Source: Oegoconia quadripuncta
Lineage: Eukaryota > Arthropoda > Insecta > Lepidoptera > Autostichidae
DNA length: 64,000 bases
Reading direction: 5' to 3'
NCBI GenBank assembly: GCA_949316235.1
Contig: OX438751.1
Coordinates: 26,193,885 to 26,257,884, forward strand
Part shown: piece after piece, positions 42,276-51,759 of the stretch
Numbering within the stretch: position 1 is the stretch's first letter
Layout of the letters: every line of letters starts with the position of its first letter
Notes under the pieces: generated by a model
Seen by the model: only the letters and a program-made list of their open reading frames with translations
Database searches by the model: none
Told to the model about the DNA's origin: nothing
Program-made: the position numbers and the translations under genes

Positions 42276-42691
42276 GATCCTTACCTATGAAATTGGCGTT
42301 TTGTATGAAGAATTTCATTAAGACTGTTTTCTCCATACAAACATTTTTGATTTTTTTTGGGAACGGCAAATCCAAATTTAGCTAAACTTTGTCTGTATTA
42401 TCGGATAACATTAAGTTAAGTATAGGCAGCGTTGATTTTTAAAAGTAATCGCTTTATAAAAGTTTCAGCGAATCTAAGAAATGATTATGGGAAGCACATG
42501 AAAAGAGCTCGTTCAAATTTCCTTTATTATGTGATTTAGCCCAGAAAATAAAAAATATTCCATGTGAAACCTTGAAATAATATTCCATTTTCCAAATAAA
42601 AAACAAATTTGGATATAGCTTTGAAAATCGCAAGAATTGGTACATATGATTAACGAAGAAAAAAAACTCCAATTTCATAGGTAAAGACCCA
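42276..42691. mobile_element. 416 bp MITE inserted in a minisatellite, copy 1
   Basis: Inverted ends ATCCTTACCTATGAAATTGG (left) and CCAATTTCATAGGTAAAGAC (right). ATATTA occurs on both sides (42270-42275, 42692-42697) but is also part of the minisatellite unit. Copy 2 at 50287-50708 is highly similar throughout. No coding region. Confidence 0.85.
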
Positions 42692-42697
42692 ATATTA

Positions 42698-43151
42698 GTA
42701 AGTAGTCGTTGTTGACTATTAGCTATACATACTCGTATTAGTAAGTAGCCGTAGTTGACTATTAGCTATACATACTCGTATATTAGTAAGTAGCCGTAGT
42801 TGACTATTAGCTATACATACTCGTATATTAGTAAGTAGCCGTAGTTGACTATTAGCTATACATACTCGTATATTAGTAAGTAGCCGTAGTTGACTATTAG
42901 CTATACGTACTCGTATATTAGTAAGTAGCCGTAGTTGAGTATTAGCTATATACATACTCGTATATTAGTACGTAGCCGTAGTTGACTATTAGCTATACGT
43001 ACTCGTATATTAGTAAGTAGCCGTAGTTGACTATTAGCTATATACATACTCGTATATTAGTACGTAGCCGTAGTTGACTATTAGCTATACATACTCGTAT
43101 ATTGTAGTACGTAGCAGTAGTTCACTATTAGCTATTCATACTCGTATATTA
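42698..43151. repeat. 45 bp minisatellite, ten units
   Basis: Unit: GTAAGTAGCCGTAGTTGACT then ATTAGCTATACATACTCGTATATTA (given here as two blocks TTAGCTATACATACTC and GTATATTA). Unit lengths run 43, 45, 45, 45, 45, 47, 45, 47, 47, 45. Later units show GTACGTAGCC and CTATATACATAC variants. Because 45 is a multiple of 3, a repeated 15-residue frame is open on the minus strand; I see no reason to call it a gene. Confidence 0.95.
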
Positions 43152-43693
43152 GAGAGTCGTCATGGATTCCTGAAGTTCTTTCTTCGTGTTCGAAAGGAGA
43201 CTCTACTCTTGTTTACGCACCTCTTTCAAAATTGACCAGAATTGGCAGAACAGCCGACTTCAGTAAGGTTCCAAACTCCAAAGGAGTGCATCATCAGATT
43301 ATATGGGACCACTCTGTAACCCTATCAAACATAAAATATTTTGACAAAGATTGAGAACCTGCTCCATTTTTTTGGAAGACGTATGTTATCTACGTTCCCA
43401 AAGTGAAGACGCAATAATGCTCCAATTGTAGCATATTGTCATTCTGTTTGACATCTCTTAATCATAATTGTCCCGGGCCGATAATTTCGAAGCTACTGTT
43501 TTCAGTTAGCCATCTTTGTTCTCACTCATTAGCAGGTACCTTGTGAACAAAATTTACAGTATGTACCTTATCCATACTTTATAATTATCTTGTGTTTTTA
43601 TGTAACTCCTGCGCAACCAAGGTTGCGAATTTGGCTTTTGGCCCCAAATTTTGGGTGGCAATATGCCAATTGGGCTTTTGTTTTATTTAAAAG
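43152..43693. other. no gene recognised
   Basis: Unassigned. CCGACTTCAGTAAGGTTCCA and CTCCAAAGGAGTGCATCATC might be part of an interspersed repeat, but no second copy occurs here. Confidence 0.35.
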
Positions 43694-43910
43694 GTCGCGG
43701 GTTCGAATCCCGCCAGGGACATGTTTGTATGATGAAGACAAACATATGTTCCCGAGTTATGGATGTTTTTTCATTTATACATGTATTTATTTACAAAAAA
43801 AATGTATTTGTGTAGTTTATCAACCATCTGCTATCCATAATACAAGCCTAGTTGCTTAGTGTGGAACTAGATGGCGCTGTGTGTATGTGCAAAGATATTT
43901 ATTATTTATT
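43694..43910 (+). mobile_element. SINE-C copy, head-truncated
   Basis: B-box GGTTCGAATCC (about 43700-43710), GACATGTTTGTATGATGAAG, TGTAGTTTATCAACCATCTG, GTGGAACTAGATGGCGCTGT, ending ATTTATTATTTATTA. The A-box half of the head is missing. Confidence 0.85.
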
Positions 43911-44149
43911 AGGCGCAAATTTATTTAGGGCCATAAAATAATACCTCACCCCATCAGATCTATGTCTAAACCGGGAAAATATTTGATTTCTAATAAAAAA
44001 ATATAACAAAAAAGCCAAGTAATGTTGTATAGTAGAGGATTAAGCGTGTGTAACCTACCCTTCAAAAACGTAAAAATTATTTCAGTACGTCTGAGTTAGG
44101 TTCGGGAATTTTTTGGGGGATTATAATTATTGGATTTAGGACTATTTTA

Positions 44150-44335
44150 TGTCATCAACAGCCTTACAATTCCCCACTATTGGGGTACAGCCTGCTCCAC
44201 TGGGCCATAATCTACCACGCCGACCCACATTGGTTGATTTGTATCAGGCTAGTGCCAACCTACTAGTCTGTTTTAAGCCACCCCTCTAGGCCACTGACGA
44301 CTGCCTTCAATTGAAAACGATCAGACCTATAACTG
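44150..44335 (-). mobile_element. SINE-D 3' part
   Basis: TCATCAACAGCCTTACAATT, GCTCCACTGGGCCATAATCT, TTTTAAGCCACCCCTCTAGG, TGCCTTCAATTGAAAACGAT. The reverse of the D body; no 5S head. Confidence 0.7.
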
Positions 44336-45325
44336 ACAACACATATACCTACACTTAATAATAGTAAACGTAAATATACGACTTCCTACCTGCACAAAGC
44401 AAAGTATAAAAATTATAGATGCGGTGTCATAACGACCCTGTGTTAGATTCATAAATACTAAAAAAATACTACCTGTGACTTAACTGTTCCAACATACGCG
44501 TGCACATAAAGGAGCAGATTTCATAGCACTTTGCACTTTATCTTAAGGTATCACGGTTAAACAAAATTTTATGGACTGGATCACCATTTTTGTTCAACAT
44601 AATATACACTTTGCATTAAAAGTGAACATTTCAACTATTGTATTGCTATTCTCTTAGCGTTTGTTATCGAAATATTAGATATACGAATAAATCTTATTTA
44701 AATAGGAATAGAGCACAAATTTACTGAGGTGTTTTTTTTTAAGTTTTTTGAGCTCCGCATGATACACGATTTTGACGTAAGATTGTAACCCAATATTGTG
44801 CACACGACCTTAGTATAAAAACTGAACACAATTATTAAAAATTCCTATCTACTCTACTCCTTTGTCTATTTTTTATAGCATGTTTAACTCACGCAAACGT
44901 ATAAACAGACAAAAATTACAAAAATGGTTCCATTGCATTAGAAATTAGTATGAACATTTGTATGGATGACATAAACGTTCATCCTTGATTCCTGGTACCT
45001 GATTCTTTATTTCATGAAATGGGTTTAGATAAACGTTACTTTCTTTTCAAACGAATAGTGAATACGACTCCACCATGAGTTTCATTTAATTGGACCATGT
45101 AGGTAATTCATAATTCATATATTTATTGCATTGCACATGTCATAGGTACAATACATAGGTAAGTACTAACATACGCATGTACCTTGTCAGGCATGGCAAT
45201 ATGGAGGAAAGGGATATCAATGTCGTTTCAATTACCAATAGTTATAATTTTTATGAAGCTACATATGTATGTTGCAAATACAAAGAAAGTGCTCCAATTC
45301 CACAATCAATCAACAATAAACAATA
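44336..45325. other. 1 kb with no recognised feature
   Basis: AT-rich. No repeats or coding signal identified. Confidence 0.4.
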
Positions 45326-45384
45326 AAATGCAATACAATACAATACAATACAATACAATACAATACAATACAATACAATACAAT
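45326..45384. repeat. (AATAC)n microsatellite
   Basis: About eleven ACAATACAAT-type repeats, evidently the tail of the minus-strand LINE at 45577-46008, separated from it by the SINE-A. Confidence 0.95.
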
Positions 45385-45399
45385 AAATAATAAATAAAT

Positions 45400-45576
45400 A
45401 AATATTTCGGACACTTACACCAATCATCTAGTCCCAAACTAAGCAAAGCTTGTGCTATGGATACTAGATAACGGATAAACATACATAAATATTTATATAA
45501 ACATCCAAGACTAGGGAATAAATGTTCGTATTCATCATACAAACATTTACCCGTCGCGGGATTCGAACCCGCAACG
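45400..45576 (-). mobile_element. SINE-A inserted in a LINE tail
   Basis: ATTTCGGACACTTACACCAA, the full reverse body, then B-box (rc GGATTCGAACC, 45559-45569) and an abrupt stop at CGCAACG, after which AACAATACAATAC resumes. The head is therefore cut just beyond the B-box. Confidence 0.9.
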
Positions 45577-46008
45577 CAACAATACAATACAAATACTCTT
45601 TATTGCGCAAAATAATTTACATTAATAAACAAACAATAGCACATTAAAAGTACACCCTATCCTATTTCAACGAACATAATAAGATGTCGATAATATTAAT
45701 AATGTCATGCATCATTCTATTTTAGAATGTCAATTAAATTAATAATATCACGCGTAGGTAACTTTCCTCTATGTGTCTATTTCTATGTATGCAATTTTAG
45801 CTTTAATTAATTTGAGAACATTATATGACGCTGTCATTATCTTTGTCATATCATTCATATTTACTTTTACACCAGTTCGAAGTTTTTATCATTAACGAAT
45901 TCATCTATGCTGTAATAAGATTTACCAATTAACAAAGACTTAAGCTCACGTTTAAAGATATTGTCATTTTCTTCAATTTTATGAGAGTCCGGTATTTTAT
46001 TGTAGACT
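45577..46008 (-). pseudogene. jockey-like LINE: reverse transcriptase end and 3' UTR
   Basis: On the minus strand from 46008 the frame reads VYNKIPDSHKIEENDNIFKR then ELKSLLIGKSYYSIDEFVND, KNFELV and TAA (45867-45869). The IYNKLP, FK--LK--L and YYS--EF-ND pattern is the C-terminus of jockey-like reverse transcriptases. The 3' UTR (TATTTCAACG, TAGCACATTAAAAGTACACC on the plus strand) ends in TTTATTGCGCAAA and the (AATAC)n tail. Confidence 0.82.
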
Positions 46009-46316
46009 AGAATTAACTGAATTAACATAATCTGAATACTTTTATCTTTAACAATTTAAATTCCGTGTAACAATAACTGATTCACTATTTAGGCTGTATA
46101 TCTGAAATTATCTTAGCCATTTTTTTTTCTCCCAGCACAGCCGTTCGCGCGCTATCTCGCCCTGTCAGAGAAGGCATGCTCGATGCTCGACTCGCAATAT
46201 CGTACCTGATGTACAAAAACATGATTAATGAAGGTCGAGGAATTAAAAAAAATAAATAAATTCGTCGCAGGTACCCGCTGTGCGGCGATTTTTTAGCCAT
46301 TGTCCGTCCGTAGTGT
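46009..46316. other. no recognised feature
   Basis: A minus-strand 71-codon frame (46085-46300) has no recognised motif. Confidence 0.35.
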
Positions 46317-46338
46317 GGGTGGGGTGGAGGGTGCGGGG
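46317..46338 (+). promoter_or_regulatory. potential G-quadruplex
   Basis: GGGTGGGGTGGAGGGTGCGG then GG: four G-runs of 3-4 with loops of 1, 4 and 3 bases, fitting the usual intramolecular quadruplex pattern. CpG-richer text precedes it (46262-46290). Confidence 0.6.
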
Positions 46339-46477
46339 TGTATGTGAAGGATACAATTTCTGCCCATTAATCTGTGGGATAATAATTACATATGATCGTT
46401 ACGCATTTTTATACTTTTTCTAAAGATCAGAAATACGATCTTATATCAAGTAAGTCAAAATTTCGATCTTTCGAGCG

Positions 46478-47072
46478 AACGAGCCGTTCGCCCAATTTAT
46501 CAATTGAGACCTGCATTGGCACTTAGAGACAGATTTAAAGAGTATAATATTCTAACCTTTTCGTCACAGTGCATTTTTGAAAATCTAATATAGGTATGTC
46601 AACAAAAATATAGCATCATTTAGGAAAAATAGTGATAAACATGATGTCAATACAAGAAATAAAGATAAACTTGCAGGTCACATAAGTCGCCTCCGCAAAG
46701 TCAGTAATTCATTCAAAGGGTTATGTATACGCTTTTTCAATAAGGTTCCAGTTGGTATACAAAATCTTCCTTTCAATAAATTTAAAGATACTATAAAACA
46801 GAAGCTTATTAAGAAAGCATATTATAAAATATCAGATTATTTAGATGATAAACATTAATGGACATAACCAGCCCGTTCGCATAACCAGGCTATTTCACAA
46901 TTAATGATGAAATATTATATAAAATAACAATTAATAATTTTTTTAATATAAAAACCTTTCTTTAAAAGAGCAACCTCTCGAGTTTCTTGCTTGTTCTTCT
47001 CGAGGGAAAATTGCCTTTTGAACCCTGTGTACCCTGTGTACCTACAAAATAAAGCATTTTTGATTTGATTTT
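46478..47072 (+). pseudogene. jockey-like LINE, second copy of the 35046-35996 family
   Basis: Starts near CGAACGAGCCGTTCGCCCAA (RAVRPIYQLRP in one frame). After shifts and stops it reads FRKNSDKHDVNTRNKDKLAG, LCIRFFNKVPVGIQNLPFNK, FKDTIKQKLIKKAYYKISDY, LDDKH and TAA near 46858. It keeps the RFFNKVP segment that the 35 kb copy lost. The 3' UTR ends GTACCTACAAAATAAAGC. Inactive. Confidence 0.85.
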
Positions 47073-47217
47073 AAATTAAATTCCTCGCAAGATCGTCGTC
47101 GGATCAAACTATGTATTATGATAATATAATTAACAACAATTGGTCTGTCCCTTTGCTTTGCACTCCCGGCTAAATAACTGACATGATTTATATGGCAAAA
47201 TTGAATAGAATAATCTT
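47073..47217. other. short unassigned stretch
   Basis: Nothing seen. Confidence 0.4.
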
Positions 47218-47425
47218 TATGAGCACTCGTGGCACAGTCGTGGCGAAGTTAAGCAGTGTCTGGCGCGGTCGGTCCTTGGATGGGTGACCAATAGTGACAT
47301 TTCAATAAGAGTGTTTCCGTGTTTCGGAGGGTACGTTAAATAGTCGGTCCCGGCCAGTCAGTGGCTTAGGGGTGGCTTAAAATGTCAGGTGGCCACTAGT
47401 CTGACAAATCCACACTCTCCCAGTT
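47218..47425 (+). mobile_element. SINE-D copy, best-preserved 5S-like core
   Basis: GAAGTTAAGCAGTGTCTGGC then GCGGTCGGTCCTTGGATGGG and TGACC, the closest match to animal 5S rRNA in this window, followed by GTTTCGGAGGGTACG, GTGGCTTAGGGGTGGCTTAA and GGCCACTAGTCTGAC. The tail is cut near 47425. Confidence 0.85.
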
Positions 47426-47544
47426 TTTTTTTCTTTCCATGGTAAGACCTTATTTAGCGCATGTGCCACTTACAAATTAAAAAAACGAAGCAAAAAGAGG
47501 GCTACAATATTTTATACTAAAGAAAAAATCTTGTAAATACGAGT

Positions 47545-48060
47545 ATTTGTAGGATCTGGGGGCACGGCCGTGCCCCCACCAAGTCGAGCAAAAAAGCGTC
47601 ACGGCCGTACCATCCTTTTCTCGAAGCAACTCAGACCATTTTCGACCCCCTGTAACTTCGTTGTGGATAAAAATAGAAGACTGAAATTTTCAGTAACTAT
47701 GCAGGCATTGTAAAGACACGTATATTTAAAATTTCATTCAATTTGAACCAGTATTTTAAGAATTATAAGGGGTCAAATTTCTTAATTTTGTCAGTCACTG
47801 ACTCACCGATCATCAAAATTCTAAGGCACTTCTAGCAGACCTAGAAGCTTCAAATTTGGAATATAAGTAGTGTTTGGTGTATGAATCAAGGAAAAACTAA
47901 AAAATCTAGAAAAGACAGCAAAGAAAATTAAGCCCATACAGCCAAGTCTTCAGTTAATTAAATTTTTCAATATTTTATTTTACGGCAATTATTATTATTG
48001 CGTGCGAAGCCGCGGGTTTAAGCTAATCCCATATAAATATAGGCGCATGGTAGTGCCCCT
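47545..48060. repeat. unclassified repeat with GGGGCACGGCCGTGCCCC palindrome
   Basis: Begins with a perfect 18 bp palindrome at about 47560. CCAAGTCGAGCAAAAAAGCG recurs as CCAAATCGAGCAAAAAATGG at about 48062. Ends with GTGCGAAGCCGCGGGTTTAA at about 48001. The terminus resembles the GAAGTCGCGGG family, and a Helitron-like origin is possible. Confidence 0.45.
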
Positions 48061-48179
48061 GCCAAATCGAGCAAAAAATGGGTATTCCGGTGATGAAAAC
48101 ACGTGTATTAAATTATTTATTAATGCAAAAAACGTACCTACGTGCGTATTCGTACTTATTACGAGTGCGTAAGGTTGTA

Positions 48180-48345
48180 TAATTATATACCACGCGCGGC
48201 GATGCTAGCGAGTGAGCGCGGGCCGTTACTACGCGCTGCGCGGTGCTAGCGCGAGGGCGCGGGGCGGGGACAGTGGCGGGGCGCGCGGAAAGGTGAATGT
48301 CGCCGAGCGAGCAGCAGCCGCGCTCATACGCGCGAGCGACCCAAT
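48180..48345 (+). promoter_or_regulatory. CpG-dense promoter-like segment
   Basis: Very GC- and CpG-rich (ACCACGCGCGGCGATGC, CGAGGGCGCGGGGCGGGGAC, GTGGCGGGGCGCGCGG) inside AT-rich DNA, with GGGGCGGGG Sp1-type boxes and a run of G-tracts that could form a quadruplex (48253-48280). AAAG|GTGAAT at 48293 could be a splice donor. It lies 200 bp upstream of the long palindrome. Promoter activity is inference. Confidence 0.35.
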
Positions 48346-48558
48346 GCTGTTCGGATGTGCCCAGAATTCTTACCTATAAGTTTGCGATTTTCATTGATAA
48401 TTTCGATTGCTATATTAGTTTGACGACTAAAGGCTACTCTCATTGGTTTACTGATATTATTTGCTTACAATTTGGACGTTGTTCGGATAAATAATTTAAA
48501 TAAATTAAATATTGATACTTTAAGTACCTAAGTATCTACAAAATACAAAAAGAAATGA

Positions 48559-49255
48559 GATCCCATCAAAAACAATACTTGTCAAAAAAACCAAGTCTCG
48601 CAACTCAGTTGTTCTGCGGTAAAAAGTTGTGAGATCCATGTAATACCAAGTCGGTTGTTAATTTATTCAGTCTCTACTTAAGCGACTTTCTGTCTTAATA
48701 CGTCCAGTCTCTAAGACCACGATCGTGGTCCATAACAATTGAAAATCATTTGTGTCTGGAATCTCCGTACTCGAAGCATTAAGTTATTACGTAATAATTA
48801 ACAGCATCTTATAGTGACGCATATCAATATTAAAATTCTTTAATGTTTTATATAAATATATTGAGACTTGGCCATCGCCTGAAAAGACGTGTAAATTCAA
48901 TCGCCTGAAAACACATGTAAATTCAATTATTTAGTGCGATGGCCAAGTCTCGATATATTTATATAAAACATTAAAGAATTTTAATATTGATATGCGTCAC
49001 TATAAGATGCTGTTAATTATTACGTAATAACTTAATGCTTCGAGTACGGAGATTCCAGACACAAATGATTTTCAATTGTTATGGACCACGATCGTGGTCT
49101 TAGAGACTGGACGTATTAAGACAGAAAGTCGCTTAAGTAGAGACTGAATAAATTAACAACCGACTTGGTATTACATGGATCTCACAACTTTTTACCGCAG
49201 AACAACTGAGTTGCGAGACTTGGTTTTTTTGACAAGTATTGTTTTTGATGGGATC
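48559..49255. repeat. 697 bp near-perfect palindrome (320 bp arms, 57 bp loop)
   Basis: Left arm 48559-48878 and right arm 48936-49255 are reverse complements over all 320 positions with one mismatch seen by eye (TATTGAGACT against TATCGAGACT). The loop holds two 26 bp tandem units starting CGCCTGAAAA. The arms contain the 16 bp palindrome GACCACGATCGTGGTC and TTATTACGTAATAA. Outside the arms CAAAAAGA on the left has a reverse partner CTTTTTGA on the right after a 7-base offset. There is no coding region. It could be a young foldback transposon, a hairpin RNA locus or an artefact. Confidence 0.95.
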
Positions 49256-49438
49256 TTTTTGACTTGAACATATTATTTTTTGGCGTTTTAATTTTTGACC
49301 CAGATAGGTGATCGGTTTTGACGAACTATGACATGTGTAATGCAATAAATATATTGAATTTAATTGAATAAGTATTTATATGGATCATGATTACTATCCC
49401 ACCTCTGATAATATACCTAGATACCAAAATTTGACCCT

Positions 49439-49600
49439 CTTATTCATAAAAATTTACAAACGCTTTATAAGCCTGTTTTAGTTAAAGTAGGTATGTTTTG
49501 TCACTTTCTTTCATTGCAACATTTCCTTATGAACGACAGGGACAAAACATAATTTGACTAAAACAAGCTTATAAAGCGTTTGTAAATTTCTATGAATAAG
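49439..49600. mobile_element. 162 bp foldback MITE, copy 2
   Basis: CTTATTCATAAAAATTTACA, GCTTTATAAGCCTGTTTTAG and the reverse arm to TATGAATAAG. The loop is the reverse complement of copy 1 at 38836-38993. Confidence 0.85.
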
Positions 49601-49697
49601 AATGTAAGTGTTTGTTCCTCACTCACGCTATAACGCCCGAACGTTTAGACTAGGTATATCAATAGCAGAGAAGAGAGTATGTACTATCATATCTAGT

Positions 49698-49806
49698 TCC
49701 CCAAATAAGATGGGGTTTCCGGGTCAGTACGCTTCCACCTTTGGCCTCATCTTCACTTGATATCAGGTGTGATTGAGGTCAAGTGCTAACCCGTTGTGCA
49801 TAAAAA
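49698..49806 (+). mobile_element. SINE-B 3' fragment
   Basis: CCCCAAATAAGATGGGGTTT, GTCAGTACGCTTCCACC, ATCAGGTGTGATTGAGGTCA and AACCCGTTGTGCATAAAAAA. Confidence 0.9.
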
Positions 49807-50286
49807 AAAGGCTTAGTGGATTTGGTCAGACTAAAGGCCAAATAGAGTGGTTTGAAACCATCCACGTAAGCCACCGACTTGGCTTAACGTCTGCGTCTAA
49901 TTGTGTAAAGATTATTTCTCATAACAAATGTGATAGAGTCATACATCTCATAGTGAATGCAATAAACAAAATCTAAATATTTTTTTAATTTACATATACA
50001 CGTTATAAATTATAGCGCACTTCGATTGATACGAGAGTTTTTGTGGCAATATTGTACGGATGATCCAGACGTACAGTCCACCATAAAATTGCTCGGTACT
50101 TTCATATAATTCACGGACGTTCGTTGACTTTTGTTCACAACTGCACGAGTGGTTTTTGCGCGCGCTCGTGCGCCGGTAATTCGCGATACTCTGTCAATTA
50201 TCCAATTACTGATGTATAATTACTGCTATTGCATTGTAATACGGACAAGTTGTTCTTATTGCAGTAGTGTGTGTGGGAATATATTA
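49807..50286. other. no gene; SINE-D scrap
   Basis: About 49866-49887 (TAAGCCACCGACTTGGCTTA) is a small piece of reverse SINE-D body. The rest is unassigned. Confidence 0.35.
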
Positions 50287-50708
50287 GGTCCTCACCTATG
50301 AAATTGGCGTTTTGTATGAAGAATTTCATTAAGACTGTTTTCTCCATACAAACATTTTTGATTTTTTTTTTGGGAACGGCAAATCCAAATTTAGCTAAAC
50401 TTTGTGAGTATTATCGGATAACATTAAGTTAAGTATAGGCAGCGTTAATTTTTTAAAGTAACCGCTTTATAAAAGTTTCCGCGAATCTAAGAAATGGTTA
50501 TGGGAAGCACATGAAAATAGCTCTGTTAAAATTTTTTTTATTACGTGATTTAGCCCAGAAATTAAAAATATTTCATGTGAAACCTTGAAATAATACTCCA
50601 TTTTCCAAATAAAAAACAAATTTGGATATAGCTTTGAAAATCGCAGAAATTGGTATCTACATATGATTAACGAAGAAAAAGAACTCCAATTTCATAGGTA
50701 AAGACCCA
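50287..50708. mobile_element. 422 bp MITE, copy 2
   Basis: GGTCCTCACCTATGAAATTG on the left and CAATTTCATAGGTAAAGACC on the right; nearly the same as 42276-42691 throughout, in the same orientation. Confidence 0.88.
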
Positions 50709-50734
50709 ATACATGCTTCCTTAACTCGGTGATC

Positions 50735-50940
50735 GGTATTTAAATTTCCATTTGTCCCACGACCAACCTCAGGTTCCAGCAGAATACCAGTGCTTTGCCC
50801 GTCTCGGGCAAATCCATACACTGAGCTGTAGCCTTTTTATATACTGCGGCACACACATAATATTTGTTGTTTCTGTACTTGTGTTTTATTGTTTTAGTTG
50901 TATTTTTCATATGTAAAATTTGTTGTATGCGTCATAGTCA
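50735..50940 (+). mobile_element. LINE 3' UTR, copy 1
   Basis: CATTTGTCCCACGACCAACC, CAGAATACCAGTGCTTTGCC, TGAGCTGTAGCCTTTTTATA, TATTGTTTTAGTTGTATTTT. The same text occurs at 55010-55255, where it ends in (ATCT)n. Confidence 0.7.
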
Positions 50941-51069
50941 TGTCGTCATGTTCAAAGGTGAGCGTATGTCTAAGAAGTTCTCTTCCAGGCAACCTCAGTG
51001 GTGGCAGAAAGTTATGGGTGAACATAGAGTGGAATATTAATGTGATACATAATTTAAACAAATATCTAC

Positions 51070-51142
51070 ATATGATTTAATAATATAATTATTTCTAATA
51101 CTTTTTGAAAGTATTAGAAATAATTATATTATTAAATCATAT
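51070..51142. repeat. hairpin with 35 bp perfect arms
   Basis: ATATGATTTAATAATATAAT... on the left and its exact reverse complement on the right, three-base loop TTG at 51105-51107. Confidence 0.95.
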
Positions 51143-51219
51143 TATATATTATAAATAATTAAATAATAATATTTAAGTAATAATAAATAATTACCTACAG
51201 ACTATATAAACTTATCTAA

Positions 51220-51456
51220 CGACCTGTTAGGAGTAGTGGTTAAAGACCCTGACCACATGCCTACAGGTTCGAATCTAGCTAAGGGCATAAGTTTATATGA
51301 TGAATACGGTCATTGTGTAACCCCCGGATTAAGGATGTTTACATTCATGTATGTATTTACAAAAAAAAATGTATTCGTGTAGTTTATCAACCATCTGGTA
51401 GCCATAATACAAGCCTAATTGCTTAGTGTGGAACTAGATGGCGCTGTGTTTATTTA
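51220..51456 (+). mobile_element. SINE-C copy, diverged head
   Basis: ACGACCTGTTAGGAGTAGTG head, GGTTCGAATC B-box (about 51266-51275), GTTTATATGATGAATACGG, GTAGTTTATCAACCATCTGG, GTGGAACTAGATGGCGCTGT. Confidence 0.85.
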
Positions 51457-51759
51457 TCTAGTTCGAAAAATTATTCATAATTTGTTAATAAATCAGATTT
51501 TTTTCAAGTCCTACTTAAATGTCATACTGTATAGCTTGAACTCCATCTAAAGTTCGGCGGAGGTTACTCTAAACATGGGCCTTTGTTTTTTGCCGGTGAC
51601 CTTAGTAGCATTTTTTGCGGCAGCCAGCTGGACGGCCGGGCGGCCGTCAGTGCGCGGATATGAGCAAATGTGGCACATGCAGTTTGACAAGTGCACAGTT
51701 TGTTCTTAACGTAGGTCATATCAGGGTTCCGTAAGAAATAAATAAATAAATTTCATAAT
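51457..51759. other. no recognised feature
   Basis: GC-richer at 51625-51660 (GACGGCCGGGCGGCCGTC is a short palindrome). Nothing assigned. Confidence 0.4.

Noticed and set aside
42719..42955. Minus-strand frame with a repeated 15-residue unit (NIRVCIANSQLRLLT)
   Set aside because: It is the 45 bp minisatellite read in frame; 45 is a multiple of 3, so repetition in protein is automatic.
42698..43151. CRISPR array
   Set aside because: The units are contiguous tandem repeats without unique spacers, and the DNA is eukaryotic in character.
47240..47290. A functional 5S rRNA gene
   Set aside because: Only the central part of 5S is present, with no paired ends and with a SINE body downstream.
48297..48494. 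Plus frame starting MSPSEQQPRSYARATQ downstream of the CpG block
   Set aside because: The start lies in GC-rich text but continues into AT-rich DNA with no motif; a short first exon cannot be excluded but is not supported.
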